Of a stretch of 64,000 nt of DNA, positions 1 through 13,104 are shown one piece after another. The notes under the pieces were generated by a model. The model made no database searches, had not been told where the DNA came from, and saw only the letters and a program-made list of their open reading frames with translations. The stretch is from Chaunax sp. Z400 (lineage: Eukaryota > Chordata > Actinopteri > Lophiiformes > Chaunacidae). The stretch is taken from positions 8,837,459 through 8,901,458 of the forward strand of contig CM075206.1 in NCBI GenBank assembly GCA_037577475.1, written 5' to 3'. Position 1 is the first letter of the stretch, and each line of letters begins with the position of its first letter. The position numbers and the translations under genes were made by a program.

Positions 1-2029
1 ATTGAAGCATTGCAGTTGCGCACATCAAGTGTAAGGTGGAAAGTGAAGTGGAAATACCAATAGCGGCTCTGTGTGTGTATAGGGAGGACTTGAGTCTGAC
101 GGTCACAGGCAGGAATGGTCTCCTGTGGCGCTCTGTGGTGCATCTCTGTTGGATCTTGACTCAGTTGAAAGGCTGACCAGCACCATTATGGAGTTTCTTA
201 ATTTTGCAGACAGTGCACCTGTTGTTGTTGCCGGAGGGTCAGACAGAGTTCATGCATTAGCTGACTTTTCGTAGGGTTAGGGTTAGACCTGGATTAAAAA
301 CCTGACACACACACGCGCGCAATTAAAATATATAATATAGGCCTACATTATCAAATTTTAAGAGAAAAAATAATGAAACCTTTAGGCCACAACACCACGA
401 CTGTCAACGTTAAGTTGAATTGTCAAATATTTTCTGATTATTTTGTGTAATTGCCTTTGTGTTTTTGCATCGTTTTTTTAACACATAGTCCATCTGTTCG
501 GTGTCAAATCGTGATCCTAAAAATTGATTAAAGAACATAAATGATTATGATCACGAGAAAGTCGGATATGGTATTTATTACTATTGTTAATGTTGCTATT
601 GTTGCTGTCATAATATTGCCCCAAATCAACACGTAAAACATTTTGAGTTTCGAGCATGCACAACGGAATGTTTTTAAAAGTTGAGATGATTCTGATTATT
701 CTGTTTGTCATCACAGCTGGATGTGGTCATGTGAGCATCTCTGTATGATGCGAGTTGTGTTTGCCTAGTTGCATAGAACCATCTGTGTGATGAGCGCCGG
801 CGCCGGAGAGTCCAGTCCACTTCAGAAGTCTGTCATTGTTACAATTTTAACAACACCCCGACTCACACCTGTACGTGCTCATTTGTAGAATGGAGGTGCC
901 TGCATGCTGTCTATCTTGAAAGTGTTCTCGGCATGGTGACTTTCATTTTGAATGCATGGCTCCAATTCTGTTTGTTGCTGCGTTCTGTGCGTATCCCCAC
1001 TGCGGTTGAAACAAAGTCTGCACCCGCCGCAATGTTGTGAAAAGGGTTGTTAAAAGACCTGCATTCACAAACATGTTGACAGCTTCACATACGTACAACC
1101 CGTGTACAGCATGTTTTCTATGATCGGTGGAGGCTGACATTCCATAACATTCCAGTTATTTACAGTGTAGAAGTGGGTGGGCAGGTGCGGGGGAACTGGG
1201 CTAGGGGTGAATATCACGCATGCGCAGCACCATACCGGCGACGGCTGTACAAACTGTGGCCCAGCGAATAAGGGATTAAGAGCCCATCTTGATAGGTCAG
1301 TTATTAATAATTATATGTGTTTTGTTGTCCGTGTATATTAAGACTGTCAAAGTAGAGACTAATTTAACTCTTGACGCCAGCAACATTTGGAAACTACCGT
1401 GTTGTCGTTAAGGTTGTACGTCAGAGCTAACGTTAGCCACCCATAGCCAGCTAGCTTGATAACAACGGCTATGACATTAGCTAGATAGCTGACTAAAGTG
1501 TCGCCGTCCTGTGGACCTGTGCTTTATCAATTCGATATTGTCTTGCGCTTTGATGATTTTTGAATCGATTAAGGGAAGCAGCACCCCAAATCATTAGCCA
1601 TTGATACACTTGGCTGTTTATTAATCTCGCAGTTTTAACATACAAAGCTAACCAGCTAGCTAGTATCCTTAGATGCCCTTATTTGTTGAACTGTGATTGC
1701 TTAGAGGAATTATGCCCTATGAAACGTTTCTTATATAAACTACAGATCGGGTTTCGTTCAGTTGCAATTTAGTTACGTTAGTCAGTGACCGTCTTGGTAT
1801 TGCTTACATACATTTGTCACATGCAGAAAACTGGTGAAAGGGCCCCACTTACAGCGAACTCTAACATACTTTGTCTAAAGATACATACATGCATTGTTAT
1901 ACAACTGATTGTGTGAAATACTATTTTCCATTTGTCAGTACAGTATCCAGTTTCAAAATTTGGATGATCATCAAACCTTATCTAAACATATTTAAAAACG
2001 TTTATTTCTTTATCTTCCTAGGCTACACA
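1..2029 (+). promoter_or_regulatory. upstream region of kpna1 with probable promoter and noncoding first exon
   Basis: No convincing coding sequence is visible here. A 9-bp NRF-1-like core (CGCATGCGC, 1217-1225) lies in a locally GC-richer stretch. It is followed at 1291-1300 by a plausible splice donor (GATAG/GTCAGT, exon end about 1295), so a short noncoding first exon around 1240-1295 is likely. The first coding exon begins after an acceptor at 2020-2021 (TTCCTAG), which also implies an upstream noncoding exon. The exact transcription start cannot be read from the sequence. The rest (1-1200 and 1300-2000) is AT-rich and holds nothing I can name. Confidence 0.45.
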
Positions 2030-5000
2030 ATGAGCCAGGCTAAGGACAATGCACGACTCAAGAGCTACAAGAACAAGTCCCTCAACACAGATGAAATGAG
2101 AAGAAGGAGGGAAGAGGAAGGTCTACAGCTTCGCAAACAGAAGAAGGATGAGCAGGTGAGCAAAGTGTAGAGGACAAAATTACGACAACCTCAGCAGGGA
2201 ATGAGTGTCAATGTGCATTATTGTGGAGGTAGAATTGTCCTTGAGGTAAATTAAAGGTATTGACCACTCTTTCTACATCATAGTCAAACATAAACAGTAT
2301 TAATGATTACAAATTTAAGCCCTCTCAGTGTTGCTGGACAGTAAACTAGAACCCATGCTATATTCCTAGAAATGTAATGGTGAAGACTAAATACTCTACC
2401 AAAATGATATGTATCAATGTTATTCCATGACAGCTCTTTAAGAGGAGGAATGTTGCCACAGCTGAGGATGATGGCATCCCAGAGGAGGATGGGATGGTTG
2501 ACAGTGGCTACCTGGAGTCCCAGGCAAACAATATGGACCCACTGACGGTGAGGCGAGAAACATTCACCAGTTAGTGATACTAATAAAAAGAATCCTGTCA
2601 TACTGCATTCAAAACATATCTGAAGTCAGATGTGATACCGTTTTGTCTGTTTTATCAAATCTCCATCTCTGTGTTTACAGGGTGGTGTGATCTCAGAAGA
2701 TATGACTCAAATGATCTTCTCCAGTTCTCCTGAGCAGCAGCTAATAGGCACTCAGCGCTTTAGGAAACTCCTTTCTAAAGGTAAGCGTGCTGTAAATGGC
2801 TTTGTAGCACTTTACTGTGTCCTTTTTTTACGAGGACTGCCGGGCAATAGAATGTCCAGCATGGGTATTATACTTGGTTACATGCATGCATTATATGAAC
2901 AGAATAAATCTGTTACACTTGCAGTTTTCTCAACAAAATTATTCTCAAAAACTTCCATTCCAACTTGTCTTTGATGCAGCAATAAAATATTTACTTTGAA
3001 GTCTTGTGTATGTATTGATTTTATCTTATACTTTTGAATGCCTGAGTAAATATTTTAGTCTATTGATATAAAGATAATTCCATGATAAATATTAAGTAAT
3101 GGGTTTTGTAATATTCTCCACTTCGACTGTATGTCTCACACAGAACCTAACCCACCTATCGATGAAGTCATTGCCACTGCAGGGGTGGTGGAGCGCTTTG
3201 TTGAGTTCCTGCAGAGGAGAGAAAACTGCACATTGCAGGTGTGTTTCCACAGTGTGTCTTTGTAATGATGCAGGTGTGCATAAGCTGACTAAGCTGGGGA
3301 GGCTTAATGATGCTTTATTTTCCCTTCCTTGTTTTTTATGAACTCTTCTCATGTTAGCAATTGATTTAAAAGACTGTGTGTGATGCAAATGTGGAAATTG
3401 AACATATTCAACAGTATAAATCTAATTTGACTGATCAATGTGTAGTAAATGAATGTATTTTGCCTGTTGTTTCAGTTCGAGGCCGCATGGGTGCTGACCA
3501 ACATTGCGTCAGGGACATCCCATCAGACTCGGGTGGTGATCCAGGCAGGAGCTGTGCCCATTTTCATAGAGATGCTCAGCTCGGATTTTGAAGACGTGCA
3601 GGAACAGGTAGGGAGGATTCAGACATATGTACGGGTGGTTTTTCTATTTATTACTTTCCTCTGTTAACCAATTGTCTTCACACCAATAGTCACTTAAACT
3701 TCTCTTATTATTTATTATATTATGTTTCCCTATTATAACCTGGTCAAATAAATGTAGTCCTTTCATTGAATATTGTACTTTTTTAAACTTAAATCTTTAC
3801 TGATCTGAATAGTTGCTTTTCCCCTCAGGCAGTGTGGGCCTTGGGAAACATTGCAGGAGATAGCACAGAATGCAGAGACTTCGTCATAGACTGCAACATT
3901 CTGCCTTCCCTTGTGCAGTAAGTAGCAACTCAATGTCATAGTTTCTTCCTCCTAAATCTTCTTTTTACACTTTATAAAGAAGAGCAAATTTGATACTTGT
4001 CCTTAAATATGGCTGGTGAAACTCCTTTTGCAGGTTGTTGGCCAAACAGAATCGTCTAACGATGATGAGGAACGCTGTGTGGGCCCTCTCAAACCTGTGC
4101 AGAGGAAAGAACCCACCTCCGGACTTCACAAAGGTAAATTGGAAAGATTAAACAACCACTATGGCAGCAGCTCACATCTCACATTGTTAAAGTACATCGT
4201 ATCACACTTTTCAAGGTCACAAGCTGTATGGGTTGCTAATATCTAAACTGAAAAAGAGGTCGCATTAAGCTCAAAACAAACAAGCTAATTTCCACTGTTT
4301 CTCTTGTACCATTTTTTCCACCAGGTGTCCCCATGTCTCAGTGTGCTGTCTTGGCTGCTGTTTGTCAATGACACAGACATCCTGGCTGATGCATGCTGGG
4401 CACTCTCCTACTTATCTGATGGCCCCAATGACAAAATCCAGGCTGTTATTGACTCTGGAGTCTGCCGCAGGCTGGTGGAATTGCTGATGTAAGGCTTGAA
4501 TCACAGATTGTGTATTTACAAGTCTTAAAGATATTTATTTTTGGAGAAGAGTTGTGTATTCGGTGTGATAGAATGTTTCACATATACCACTCATCACCAC
4601 TACATTGGGTGTGACAATGCAGGTGTGGTGTTTTGTGAACATTCATAGACAGAATTGAAGTTTGACTGCACTACACATCAAATATTCCCTACGGTATTTC
4701 CATGTAAAAATTGCCATAAACCCACTGTTGAGTCATCAGAGGAGAAAGAAAGATTGAACACTGACTTCTACCATCATTAAACCGGAGTTAGTTTGAAGCT
4801 TTGGAATCAACACGTGAGTCAGTGACCATACGTTACAATTCTGCTTTGTTCCAGGCACTCTGATTATAAGGTGGTATCCCCTGCACTGCGAGCTGTTGGG
4901 AACATAGTCACTGGAGATGATCTACAGACACAGGTAATGGTAGCATGTACACATATGTTATATTCATCCAGCAGGTATTTAAGAATTCCACATCAATATT

Positions 5001-7148
5001 TGTGTGTGTGTATATGTGTGATTTTCTAGGTTATTTTGAACTGTTCAGCGCTGCAGTCCCTACTTCACCTCTTGAGTAGCCCAAAGGAGTCTATCAAGAA
5101 GGAAGCCTGCTGGACAATCTCCAACATCACTGCAGGGAACCGAGCACAAATACAGGTGTGTGCAAACGTCTGGGGTGTTGCGCAGAATAACCTGGAAAGT
5201 GTTTTTTTACTGAGATTTGAAATGTTTAAGCATTTATCCTAATCCAAGCTTTTTCCCTCTGTGTAGATGGTGATAGATGCAGATCTGCTGCCTCCTCTCA
5301 TCACCATCCTGCAGGTAGCAGAGTTTCGCACAAGGAAGGAGGCAGCCTGGGCCATCACCAATGCCACCTCAGGGGGCTCTGCAGAGCAGATTAGGTGAGG
5401 CCTCTAATGGCTTTTGGTGGCTCTAAGGCTCTAAAGTTCGTATTTCAAAACTGACAAATTTAATATCACAAGTATATGAATAAACTGAACTATATAACTA
5501 TGTCAAGCATGCTTTGCACAGTGGAAGACAGTGTGAACTGTACAATAGGAAAATAGATTTTCCTCCTAGTTACACATTGCATCTAAATCTTTTAGGAAGT
5601 GTTATCTCATCTCTTGCTGCAGGTTTGGTTTATTGATTGTGCTTTGTATCCACTGTCGAGCCAAAGATAAATATTTGCTTTGTGTATGCTCTGCAACCTC
5701 AGGCACCTAGTGGAACTTGGCTGTATAAAACCTCTGTGTGACCTGCTCACACTTATGGACTCCAAAATAGTTCAGGTGGCTCTAAATGGCCTTGAGAACA
5801 TCCTGCGACTGGGAGAACTGGAGGCCAAGAGGGGAGGAGGCATCAACCCTTATTGTGCTCTCATTGAAGAGGCCTATGGCAAGTCTACACACACACAAAC
5901 ACACAAAAATGAAATGATTTCATTCATGCTGCTTGCATCTAAGGTGTTCTAAATTTACCCACTTGATCCAAATGTTTACAAGGAACGTTACAAGTCACTT
6001 GAGACAAAATAAAATAAATCTGTTAGTTACAGGATATCTTGTGGTGAGACATTAAATCAGAACATAAAGTTTAGTTAGTTTCATGTACGTTGAGTTAAAT
6101 ATTTTTTACACCATAGTATACTATACTGCAGGTTACATAAACCCAAAGACGCATGGTTTTCAACGTTGTTCTCAGTCAAACTGGAAGAAGTAGAATTTAA
6201 TAGAAACATACTTTTTTTTTAGGTGGAAATTTTAAAAGATGTTTTGTTAATTTCTGTCAAGACTTCGACGCTTCTTGACATCAAGCTTTTTCCAAAATTA
6301 ACTGCGCATTTTTTTGTTATAAATTATATGACAATTACTTTTTCAAATAGAATGGTTTGAACATATACCTCCTCCAGGGCCGAACAATCCTGCACAAGTC
6401 AGTTAAAGTCTTCCCGTACAGTGGCTAAATAAAAATCACCAGCCACAAATGGATATTTTGATCAAGCAAATCCAGATTCTTATTTAGATCTATTACACAG
6501 TCTTTGATATCAACACCATACACACGTGTTTTTTGTGGTTATTTCCTGAGAAATTAGCGAAAATGTCTTAGCTAAGGAAAGTTATTAGAAAATATGAATT
6601 ACCCCTCTATCTGGATCTGCACCAAAATTAAATAATTTCTTGCCTGACACATAACCCACACTTCCACAAAATTTAGTGGAAATCATTTCAGTAGTTTTTG
6701 TGTAATCCTGCTAACAAATCAACAAACAAAAGGACATGGGTGAAAACATAATATCCTCAGCCTAGGTAATCAACAAATGAATCCCCAACTCCAAAAAAGA
6801 AAAAAAAATGTCCATCAGTTTCCCAGAGGCCCAGGTGACATCACTAGTCAAAAATCCAAAATTTACAGTGTTAGAAAAGTAGTAAATACATTTGAGATGT
6901 TTAACACAGGTATTAAACTTCATAAATGAACCATTAATCAATGATTTTTTCCCCCCTCAGGTCTGGACAAGTTGGAGTTCCTGCAGGGCCACGAGAACCA
7001 GGAAATCTACCAGAAAGCCTTCGACCTGATCGAGCGCTACTTCAACACTGAAGACGAGGACCCGTCACTGGCTCCCGCCGTCGATCTGCAGCAGCAGCAG
7101 TTCCTCTTCCAGCAGTGCGAGGCCCCAATGGAAGGCTTCCAGCTATAA
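2030..7148 (+). CDS. kpna1: importin subunit alpha-5 (karyopherin alpha 1), 13 coding exons
   Basis: Adaptor that binds classical nuclear localisation signals and couples cargo to importin beta. Coding exons: 2030-2155, 2434-2547, 2681-2780, 3144-3238, 3476-3607, 3829-3917, 4034-4133, 4325-4488, 4855-4933, 5030-5155, 5267-5394, 5703-5878, 6961-7148. They sum to 1617 nt, or 538 residues plus stop, the length of human KPNA1. The first two exons give the importin-beta-binding domain (EMRRRREEEGLQLRKQKK, then LFKRRNV). Armadillo repeats follow with NLS-groove Trp/Asn motifs (AAWVLTNIA, AVWALGNIAGD, AVWALSNLCRG, ACWALSYLSDG, ACWTISNITAG, AAWAITNATSG). The C-terminus is the family's EAPMEGFQL. The KPNA1/5/6 subfamily is clear. 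KPNA1 is chosen over KPNA5/6 for TRVVIQAGAVPIF, NRLTMMRNAVWAL and SWLLFV. The intron after exon 12 starts with GC (TATG/GCAAGT at 5879); GC-AG is needed because GT elsewhere would break the conserved AYGLDK junction. All other introns are GT-AG. Confidence 0.97.
6590..6770 (-). repeat. fish interspersed repeat fragment in kpna1 intron 12
   Basis: The minus strand resembles the repeat seen at 11527-12113, 14580-15030, 46910-47283, 57549-57880 and 63798-64000. Shared landmarks are a 'gaggttatgttttcac' start, runs of 'gtttgtttg', a 'gcaggattac' block and a 'gatccagat' block. The copies are strongly diverged and too short to classify. Borders are approximate. Confidence 0.5.
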
Positions 7149-9210
7149 TGCCTCCCTCCATCTGTGCTCCAACATTCTCACCTCTGCTCATTTCTCTCAC
7201 TCTCTGCCCACCACCACGATCAAGGGTTACGACAACCCTCCGCTCCCCTCCTCCTTTCCCTCTTCATCGTCAGAGAGATCGATATAATCATTAACGTGAT
7301 TATGAAAATTGTAACATTATGGGAGCACATGTGTACGTACGTCTTTGGGTCAAGTTCTGCAGTCTTGTCAGCCAGTTTGTGAAGGTTTCACTCATCATTC
7401 TGTCTCGCGCTGAGTTCTCCTCTGCGCCAGAGCCCCTCCTACCTGCGCAGTCTCCTACTAGCAGATTGTCCCTGTACATCACCCCCCTCTTAGATTTTGG
7501 ATTTCCTCCTCAGCCCATCACAGATAAAAAGCACCTGTCCATATTTTTTAAATATTGGCGATCCTGTATCTGATTAACCATGCATCGCTTGTCTGATTGA
7601 AAGCATTAATGACTCACAAGACAGACAAACATGGACTTGATTTATACCCCCCTTCCACACACATGCATACAAGGAAGAATGATCTAACCTAAACACTGGA
7701 CTGACTATGAGACATCAACCACATGTTTGACTGTGGTCTTTGGACTGAACTGTCCACAGCAGGGCCATGTGGCCAGTCCCAACCCAAGGACTCAACTGAC
7801 CTCTACAAAAGGCACTTAATTGATCCAAAAAAAATGGAGGTTGAATTCCCTCGCCTCCTCTTCTCCGGCCAATGGATAAGTGACAACAGATGGACAAATT
7901 AGGAACTTGACTGTGCCGCTGATGGATGGAGCTACTCGGTGGCAAACCAGGCTGCTTGTGTTCCCTCCTGGATCTCTTATAATGCATTCCTTTATCCAAT
8001 AATGGGATTTCCCACCTGCACAGGCTCCATTCTGAAGAGTTTAGACTGCCTGCCGCCTCTGGTGTAACGTGAATAACCCCATGGATCCATCCATGGGAAT
8101 TGGAGTCTTCCCTCGCACTGAGACAATTGGACTTGGACAACACAAAAGACTATTTAACTCTGGAATCTGTCCAGCAGCAGACCAGCAGGAATTTTTATTA
8201 TCTTACCATAATTTCATTTAATTTGCAGCACTTTAGTTCAGGACTGACACCTGCTCTTCGAGAGTAACCTTAGTTTTTACAATGACTATTTAATTGGATG
8301 ACAAAAAAGCTCTGCCCTCCTCAGGAAACGAGGTGTGAAGAGATGTGGTCTGAATCCTCGGTCCCCTCCTGGTATGACAAGGATTACAATGTACTTCACT
8401 GTTTACCCTTCTGACAAAGGGACTCAAGCATATTGTGGACTGAAACTGTTAGCACACTAATTACAATCAGTTGATCACGTTGCCTCAGAAAAGCTAGAAC
8501 TTTATTGAGACAAAGAGTGTTTTGGAAAATTGGCTGTGAGCAGTCTAAAACATGTCTTTCCAACACTCGATCAGTTAGTATTTTCCAATTTGATCATCAT
8601 GCCAAATCATCGGCACATATATCAGCTACTGGGTGTGACGGTCTTTTTTTCTTTTCTTTTTCTTTTTTTTAAACATAATGCTTTTTAGTTAGAGTTTGCA
8701 TCTCATGTTGCTGATGGTGCCATAATCTTCACTCTGCAGAAATCCTTCCAGATCATTTCAGCTAAAAATCCAGATTAAGACTTGAAAATACTGGTGATCA
8801 CCTTAGTTAGCAGAACTGAATGTTTGTTTGCCAAGTCCTCTTTACAATGCTTACTTTTATCAAAATCTCTGCAGGAGATAACCAGCGCTACATATTTGTT
8901 TGTTGTACTGAATTTGTGCAGCTGTCCCGTTTTTCCATTTGCATAAAAGCTGTTTCATGAAAAATGGTGTAACTGAATCGGTTTCATTTTGATTGGTATA
9001 CAAGGGGAATCTTCTTGGAAAGTATTTTCTTTGATCAAACTATTTTCATCTTACTATATAAACAGTAGTTCTGTGTAAGGCAACAACGGATGCTTTTTTC
9101 CATTATTTGCAGTTTATTTTCTCAATCATTTGTTCTATAAATATTTTAAAATCACTTTGGCTTTAGACTATTTCGGGTCATGAAACCAGACAAATTCACA
9201 AGAACAATTC
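7149..9210 (+). other. kpna1 3' UTR and convergent intergenic region
   Basis: About 2 kb after the kpna1 stop, without credible exons. The 142-codon open frame at 7715-8143 on the minus strand has no family signature and lies in what should be kpna1 3' UTR. I see no clear AATAAA for kpna1 before the fam162a 3' end, so its poly(A) site is unresolved. The two genes are arranged tail to tail and their 3' UTRs may abut. Confidence 0.5.
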
Positions 9211-9216
9211 TTTATT
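9211..9216 (-). terminator. AATAAA polyadenylation signal for fam162a
   Basis: TTTATT on the + strand reads AATAAA on the minus strand. It lies about 855 bp downstream of the fam162a stop codon (10071-10073), a plausible 3' UTR length. Other, weaker signals cannot be excluded. Confidence 0.5.
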
Positions 9217-9430
9217 GAACTGATAGCTTTTGGTGCTTACTATGTTCAAACATAGATGTCATGAGTCATTAAACTGATCTGATTACATGAGAATCAGGAC
9301 AGATAAATCATGCCTGATCTACACCTGGATATTCTTTCAAGAAAATGGGAGATAATTTGAAACACTTGGAAGAGTCTGAACTGCCCTCACGTGGCCGAAG
9401 CAGGCAAAAGTCTGTTGCCTCTAAGGCAAA

Positions 9431-9669
9431 TTTAAAGGGAGAATGCACCCCAAAATCAAATACTTAGATTGAGCTGTTGTGTTTTTTCAAATGTATTCTT
9501 GTTTTTAGCATTTTGAGCGGCAGGATTGAAGTGCCATCTAGTTCTATTACATTTGAAAGAAGGCAGACATCTCTACAGCTGTCGGAAACTCTTACCACAA
9601 CAATAAATAGCAGTAATAGCAGTAGGGGAAATATGCATTTTGGATTTGGGAATGAACTGTCCCTTTAAA
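9431..9669. mobile_element. short inverted-repeat element (MITE-like) in fam162a 3' UTR
   Basis: The left end reads TTTAAAGGGAGAATGCACCCC. The right end, on the opposite strand, reads TTTAAAGGGACAGTTCATTCCC. The ends are imperfect inverted repeats containing TTAA, as in many short nonautonomous fish elements. There is no coding capacity. Assignment to a superfamily would be a guess. Confidence 0.55.
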
Positions 9670-10070
9670 AATGGAGTTATCTTGACATTTATGGCAGATT
9701 GAGAGGTATGTGTTGAAAGTTTACTAAAAACAGAATTTAGTTCATCCCAGTGGGAAATACAAACGTGTTTTTTAACCGATTTATCATCTGAAAATCATTA
9801 TTTTGCTGTGTAGTAAATCAATATAACATTTTTTTCCCCCCTGAATACGTTCACTGAGAAGATGATACCTTTCATCGGTTTTCAAAACTACATTATACAT
9901 AATGTGTTGAGGTTAATCTCCAGGATGCGAAAGTGCGACTGTCAAATGTGGTGATATCTTTTGGCCACTCTTTAGGATGAGAGTGGAGAGCTCTGAAGTT
10001 GTGATGCATCTAGCAAAAAGGGGCATAGTGTTGGCATAAATGCCATGGTTGTGGAGGGACTAGATCTCTT

Positions 10071-13000
10071 TCACTGAGCCTTCTCAGACATGGCATCAGC
10101 AGCTTGCATCTCTTTCTGTCGTTCCTCTCTCCATCTAGCTTTCTTCTCCATGTTTTGACCTGACAGGGACTCGTGCCTGCCCACAGCCTAAGACAAATAA
10201 GGGGTTAGATCTGAACACGTCAGATGTTTGGCATATTATTTATCTACATAGTTGCCCTCAAGAACATAAAAACAGATTCAACATTTAGATATGAGGAGAA
10301 CAATTAATTCATAAGACAAAGCTACAAAGCAAAAAAAAATGCAGAAACAAGAACTTGTGAACCGTCTAAGTATAATTTCCCACCATGTAAACAGGTGCTG
10401 GAGAAAATCACAGCACTCAAACATGACGTGGTAATCTATTGTCACTCACCCGTTTACCCAGGAAGACCATCACCACACAGGCCCCTATGGTGGTGGCCAT
10501 CATCACATAGCACATTTTCACTCTGACTTTGTTTCTAGCAGCATCAATCATCTCAAACCTGTGGCAAAGACAGGTGTAGAAACAAACCTTATTCTAACAT
10601 GGTTTTCAGAAAAAACAGAACATATCAACATGCAGGTTTGTTATTTTGTCCTGTTCACAAGCGCAGCACACCATTTAAAGATATGTTTATGTTCCTTCAT
10701 ACAATGTCAGTAATGTCAAAAGTCACCAGTTATTCATGCTTCTGTCTGTCTCTTATATCAACATTCATTCTAACTTTTTACACCAAGCTTTGGTTCGTTG
10801 TGATTATACTGAGTGGGAGGTCTGCAGTTTGTGTGCGTGATAATCAGGTCTTTTATCACAGCAGCAGATTAGATATTATGTGTGTGATATGATCCACCCT
10901 GATGTCAGGAACCACAGCCACAAACAGACGCCTTGTTTGAACTGCAGACATCTTAACATCAGCTTCCCTAACCAGCATCATGTATCCAGTCACTTAGCTC
11001 TGTTGTTGCTATTTATCTTAATTAAATCATGCAAAGAACCAATCAGATGCAAGTGTGCTGGTAGGTCTGGTATAAACAGGAAGAGGCTACTTACGACACA
11101 AACTCTGGTATCTGGTCCATTGCCTTAAAGCGTCCTGACCAAATCAGAAACTTCTTGTCCAGGTCTGAAGGTCTGTAACCTGGGAGTCTGAAACCAGCAC
11201 GATTGACTGTATGATAGAACAAACATAGTTTAAGTCCTTAAAACTACATATTGAACAACAACAAAAAACAAACAAACAGTGAATGCAGGAGTTCATTCAT
11301 CAGTTCAGTTCAGTTCAGAAAGTTCAGTTTCACAAGCCCCAGTCATTATTAGCTCCATCACCCCAGACTGTGATCCGACTTCCTGTGTCCCTCATCCCTC
11401 TGGGACTAAAAACTTTCACACACTAGCCATGGCAACTCAAAGCATTAGGGGATGTTGAATATCTCTGACTTCTTCTAAGAAATACAATTTCTTAAAATAA
11501 GAAAAATGACAAGATTTAGAAGCAAGTACCTCTGCCAAAAAGGTAATGTTTTTGCTGGTATTGGTTGGTTGGTTTGTTAGCAAGATTATTCAAAAACAGA
11601 ACAGATTTTGGTTATTTTTTGAAGAGGTATAGCTCAAGAAACAATCCATTTGATTTTGGAGGTGAAAAGGATAATCATCTTGATCCAGAATTTTTTTTAA
11701 ATGATTCCTTTCTAATGTAGGATAGAGTCAGGATCAGGTAATCCAGAATGTTTAAATTTATGGGGCTCACATGAAAATGCACTACTCTGAGATAACAAAT
11801 AATAATGCGACAGACTTGCAACTAAGATCAAATTGTATCTGAAACTGTGCTGATTCTGTCAGGTGTCATATTTGCATGTTTGATTTCAAAGGTTATGGAG
11901 CTAGATCCTGGAAAAAAACACCATTAGTGAAATATAATATTTCTTGAATAACTATCAAACTAATAATACCAACATGATTCCAAATTCTAGGGGTAGGTTT
12001 TCATGCTGAAGGAGTCATTATGAGGGTCAAACTATCTTGGGGCTATTGCTTTTGGGCGCAATGACATAATGGGGAAACTGAGTTGCCTTGGCAGAGGATT
12101 GCACTCTCAGGGGACTGTCCAATTTAAGTAATAGTAACACATCAGAATGGTTTGGGCCATTTTCTGATCTTCAGCATTGGAGGGGAGAAGCATACACAAG
12201 TGGTGGTAAATTTGTGTGGTTCAAATGGTTCTTGGTGTGTGATGTTGTGCATGTCTGAGATAAAGAAAAAAAAAAGTCTGATTTTCTATTATCAAAAACT
12301 CACACTACCTTGTGCTGGAGCTGCAGGTGGAAGAGGCTCTGCTTTGGCCTCCTGTGGTTTACTGCACATCCCTCTGTGGCTCCATGTTTCAGTGATCCGT
12401 GTGCACCTCTGACCTGTTGAGAAGAAGTTGGAAAACAGCAGTGTATTAGATCTAAGAGCAAATACTTTTTCAATTCGTCGTATGGTTAACAAAAAGCAAA
12501 ATAATTGACACCTTTGCCTGTAAAATTACTCAACAATAATCAAATTAGTTATTGAATCATTTTCTGTTGTTGAGCAATCAACTAATCATTTCAGCCCTAA
12601 GTATAACACACTTGATTCTGGCCAAAGTATCACAAACAGCAATTTTAAATAAGGACTCGCAAGATAACACGTTCAAATACAATCATAAAGGCAGAGTCAA
12701 TATGGTGTACACTTTTGTAATAAGAGGTGTGTCAAAAAAATCGTATAATAATAAATGAAAACAGATTTTGTAGGTCAAAGTAGTTTAGTTATGCTTTTTA
12801 TGGGATGATTCAAGCTGGACACGACATACAAATTTCACAATACAGGAACTTAGTGTACGTACGTACAGTAAGTACTGTAACCTGTCGAGAGACACACATT
12901 TCAGCGGTACAAATATATAATATTTTAAGGTAGTAGCTCGTGTATAATGTCATTAGCTACAATTTTAGCAGCTAAATATCTAACAAGTTACAAACAAAGG

Positions 13001-13104
13001 CTGTCAGTCACTTATTGATCAAAAATAAACACTGAAATTCAAGATATTTAAAGGTACGAACCTGTAAAGTTACCAATGGAAAGGCGAGATCTGACAAAAT
13101 TCAT
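10071..13104 (-). CDS. fam162a: FAM162A-like mitochondrial membrane protein, five exons
   Basis: The human protein (HGTD-P) is a hypoxia-inducible mitochondrial protein linked to apoptosis. Minus-strand exons in order: 13104-13062, 12413-12309, 11206-11095, 10558-10450, 10187-10071. They total 486 nt, 161 residues plus stop, with consistent splice phases. The N-terminus is Arg-rich and low in acidic residues, like a mitochondrial targeting segment. A CSKPQE motif follows (human CTKPQE), then the conserved core KKFLIWSGRFK (human KKILIWSGRFK), IPEFVSFEMIDAARNKVRVK, one predicted membrane segment (about CYVMMATTIGACVVMVFLG), and a charged tail GRHESL...NMEKKARWREE (human QRHETL...NLEKKARLKEE). 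The first donor is ACAG/GTTCGT, unusual after +2 but needed for the phase. Position between kpna1 and mix23 matches the mammalian order. Confidence 0.93.
11527..12113 (+). repeat. fish interspersed repeat copy (fam162a intron)
   Basis: Starts near 'cctctgccaaaaaggtaatg', runs through 'ggttggtttgttagcaagatta' and 'gatccagaat', and ends near 'ccttggcagaggattgcactctc'. The same landmarks recur at 14580-15030 and 63798-64000. It has no coding frame. Ends are approximate. Confidence 0.6.
12500..12600 (-). repeat. short AT-rich interspersed repeat fragment
   Basis: The minus strand begins 'gggctgaaatgattagttgattg', which resembles the common fish element that starts 'ggctgcaactaacgatta'. A related stretch ('gagctgcagagataatcaatcag') is in each S2 module, for example at 23307-23370. 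No coding content. Confidence 0.4.

Noticed and set aside
266..286. TAGGGTTAGGGTTAG, telomere-like hexamers
   Set aside because: Only two to three units inside unique DNA; too short to call an interstitial telomere.
1871..2029. Upstream in-frame ATG extension of kpna1 exon 1
   Set aside because: A clear acceptor at 2020-2021 and the family's usual N-terminus place the start at 2030; upstream residues look like intron translation.
7715..8143. 142-codon minus-strand frame downstream of kpna1
   Set aside because: No recognisable domain, no splice context, and it lies in the expected kpna1 3' UTR.
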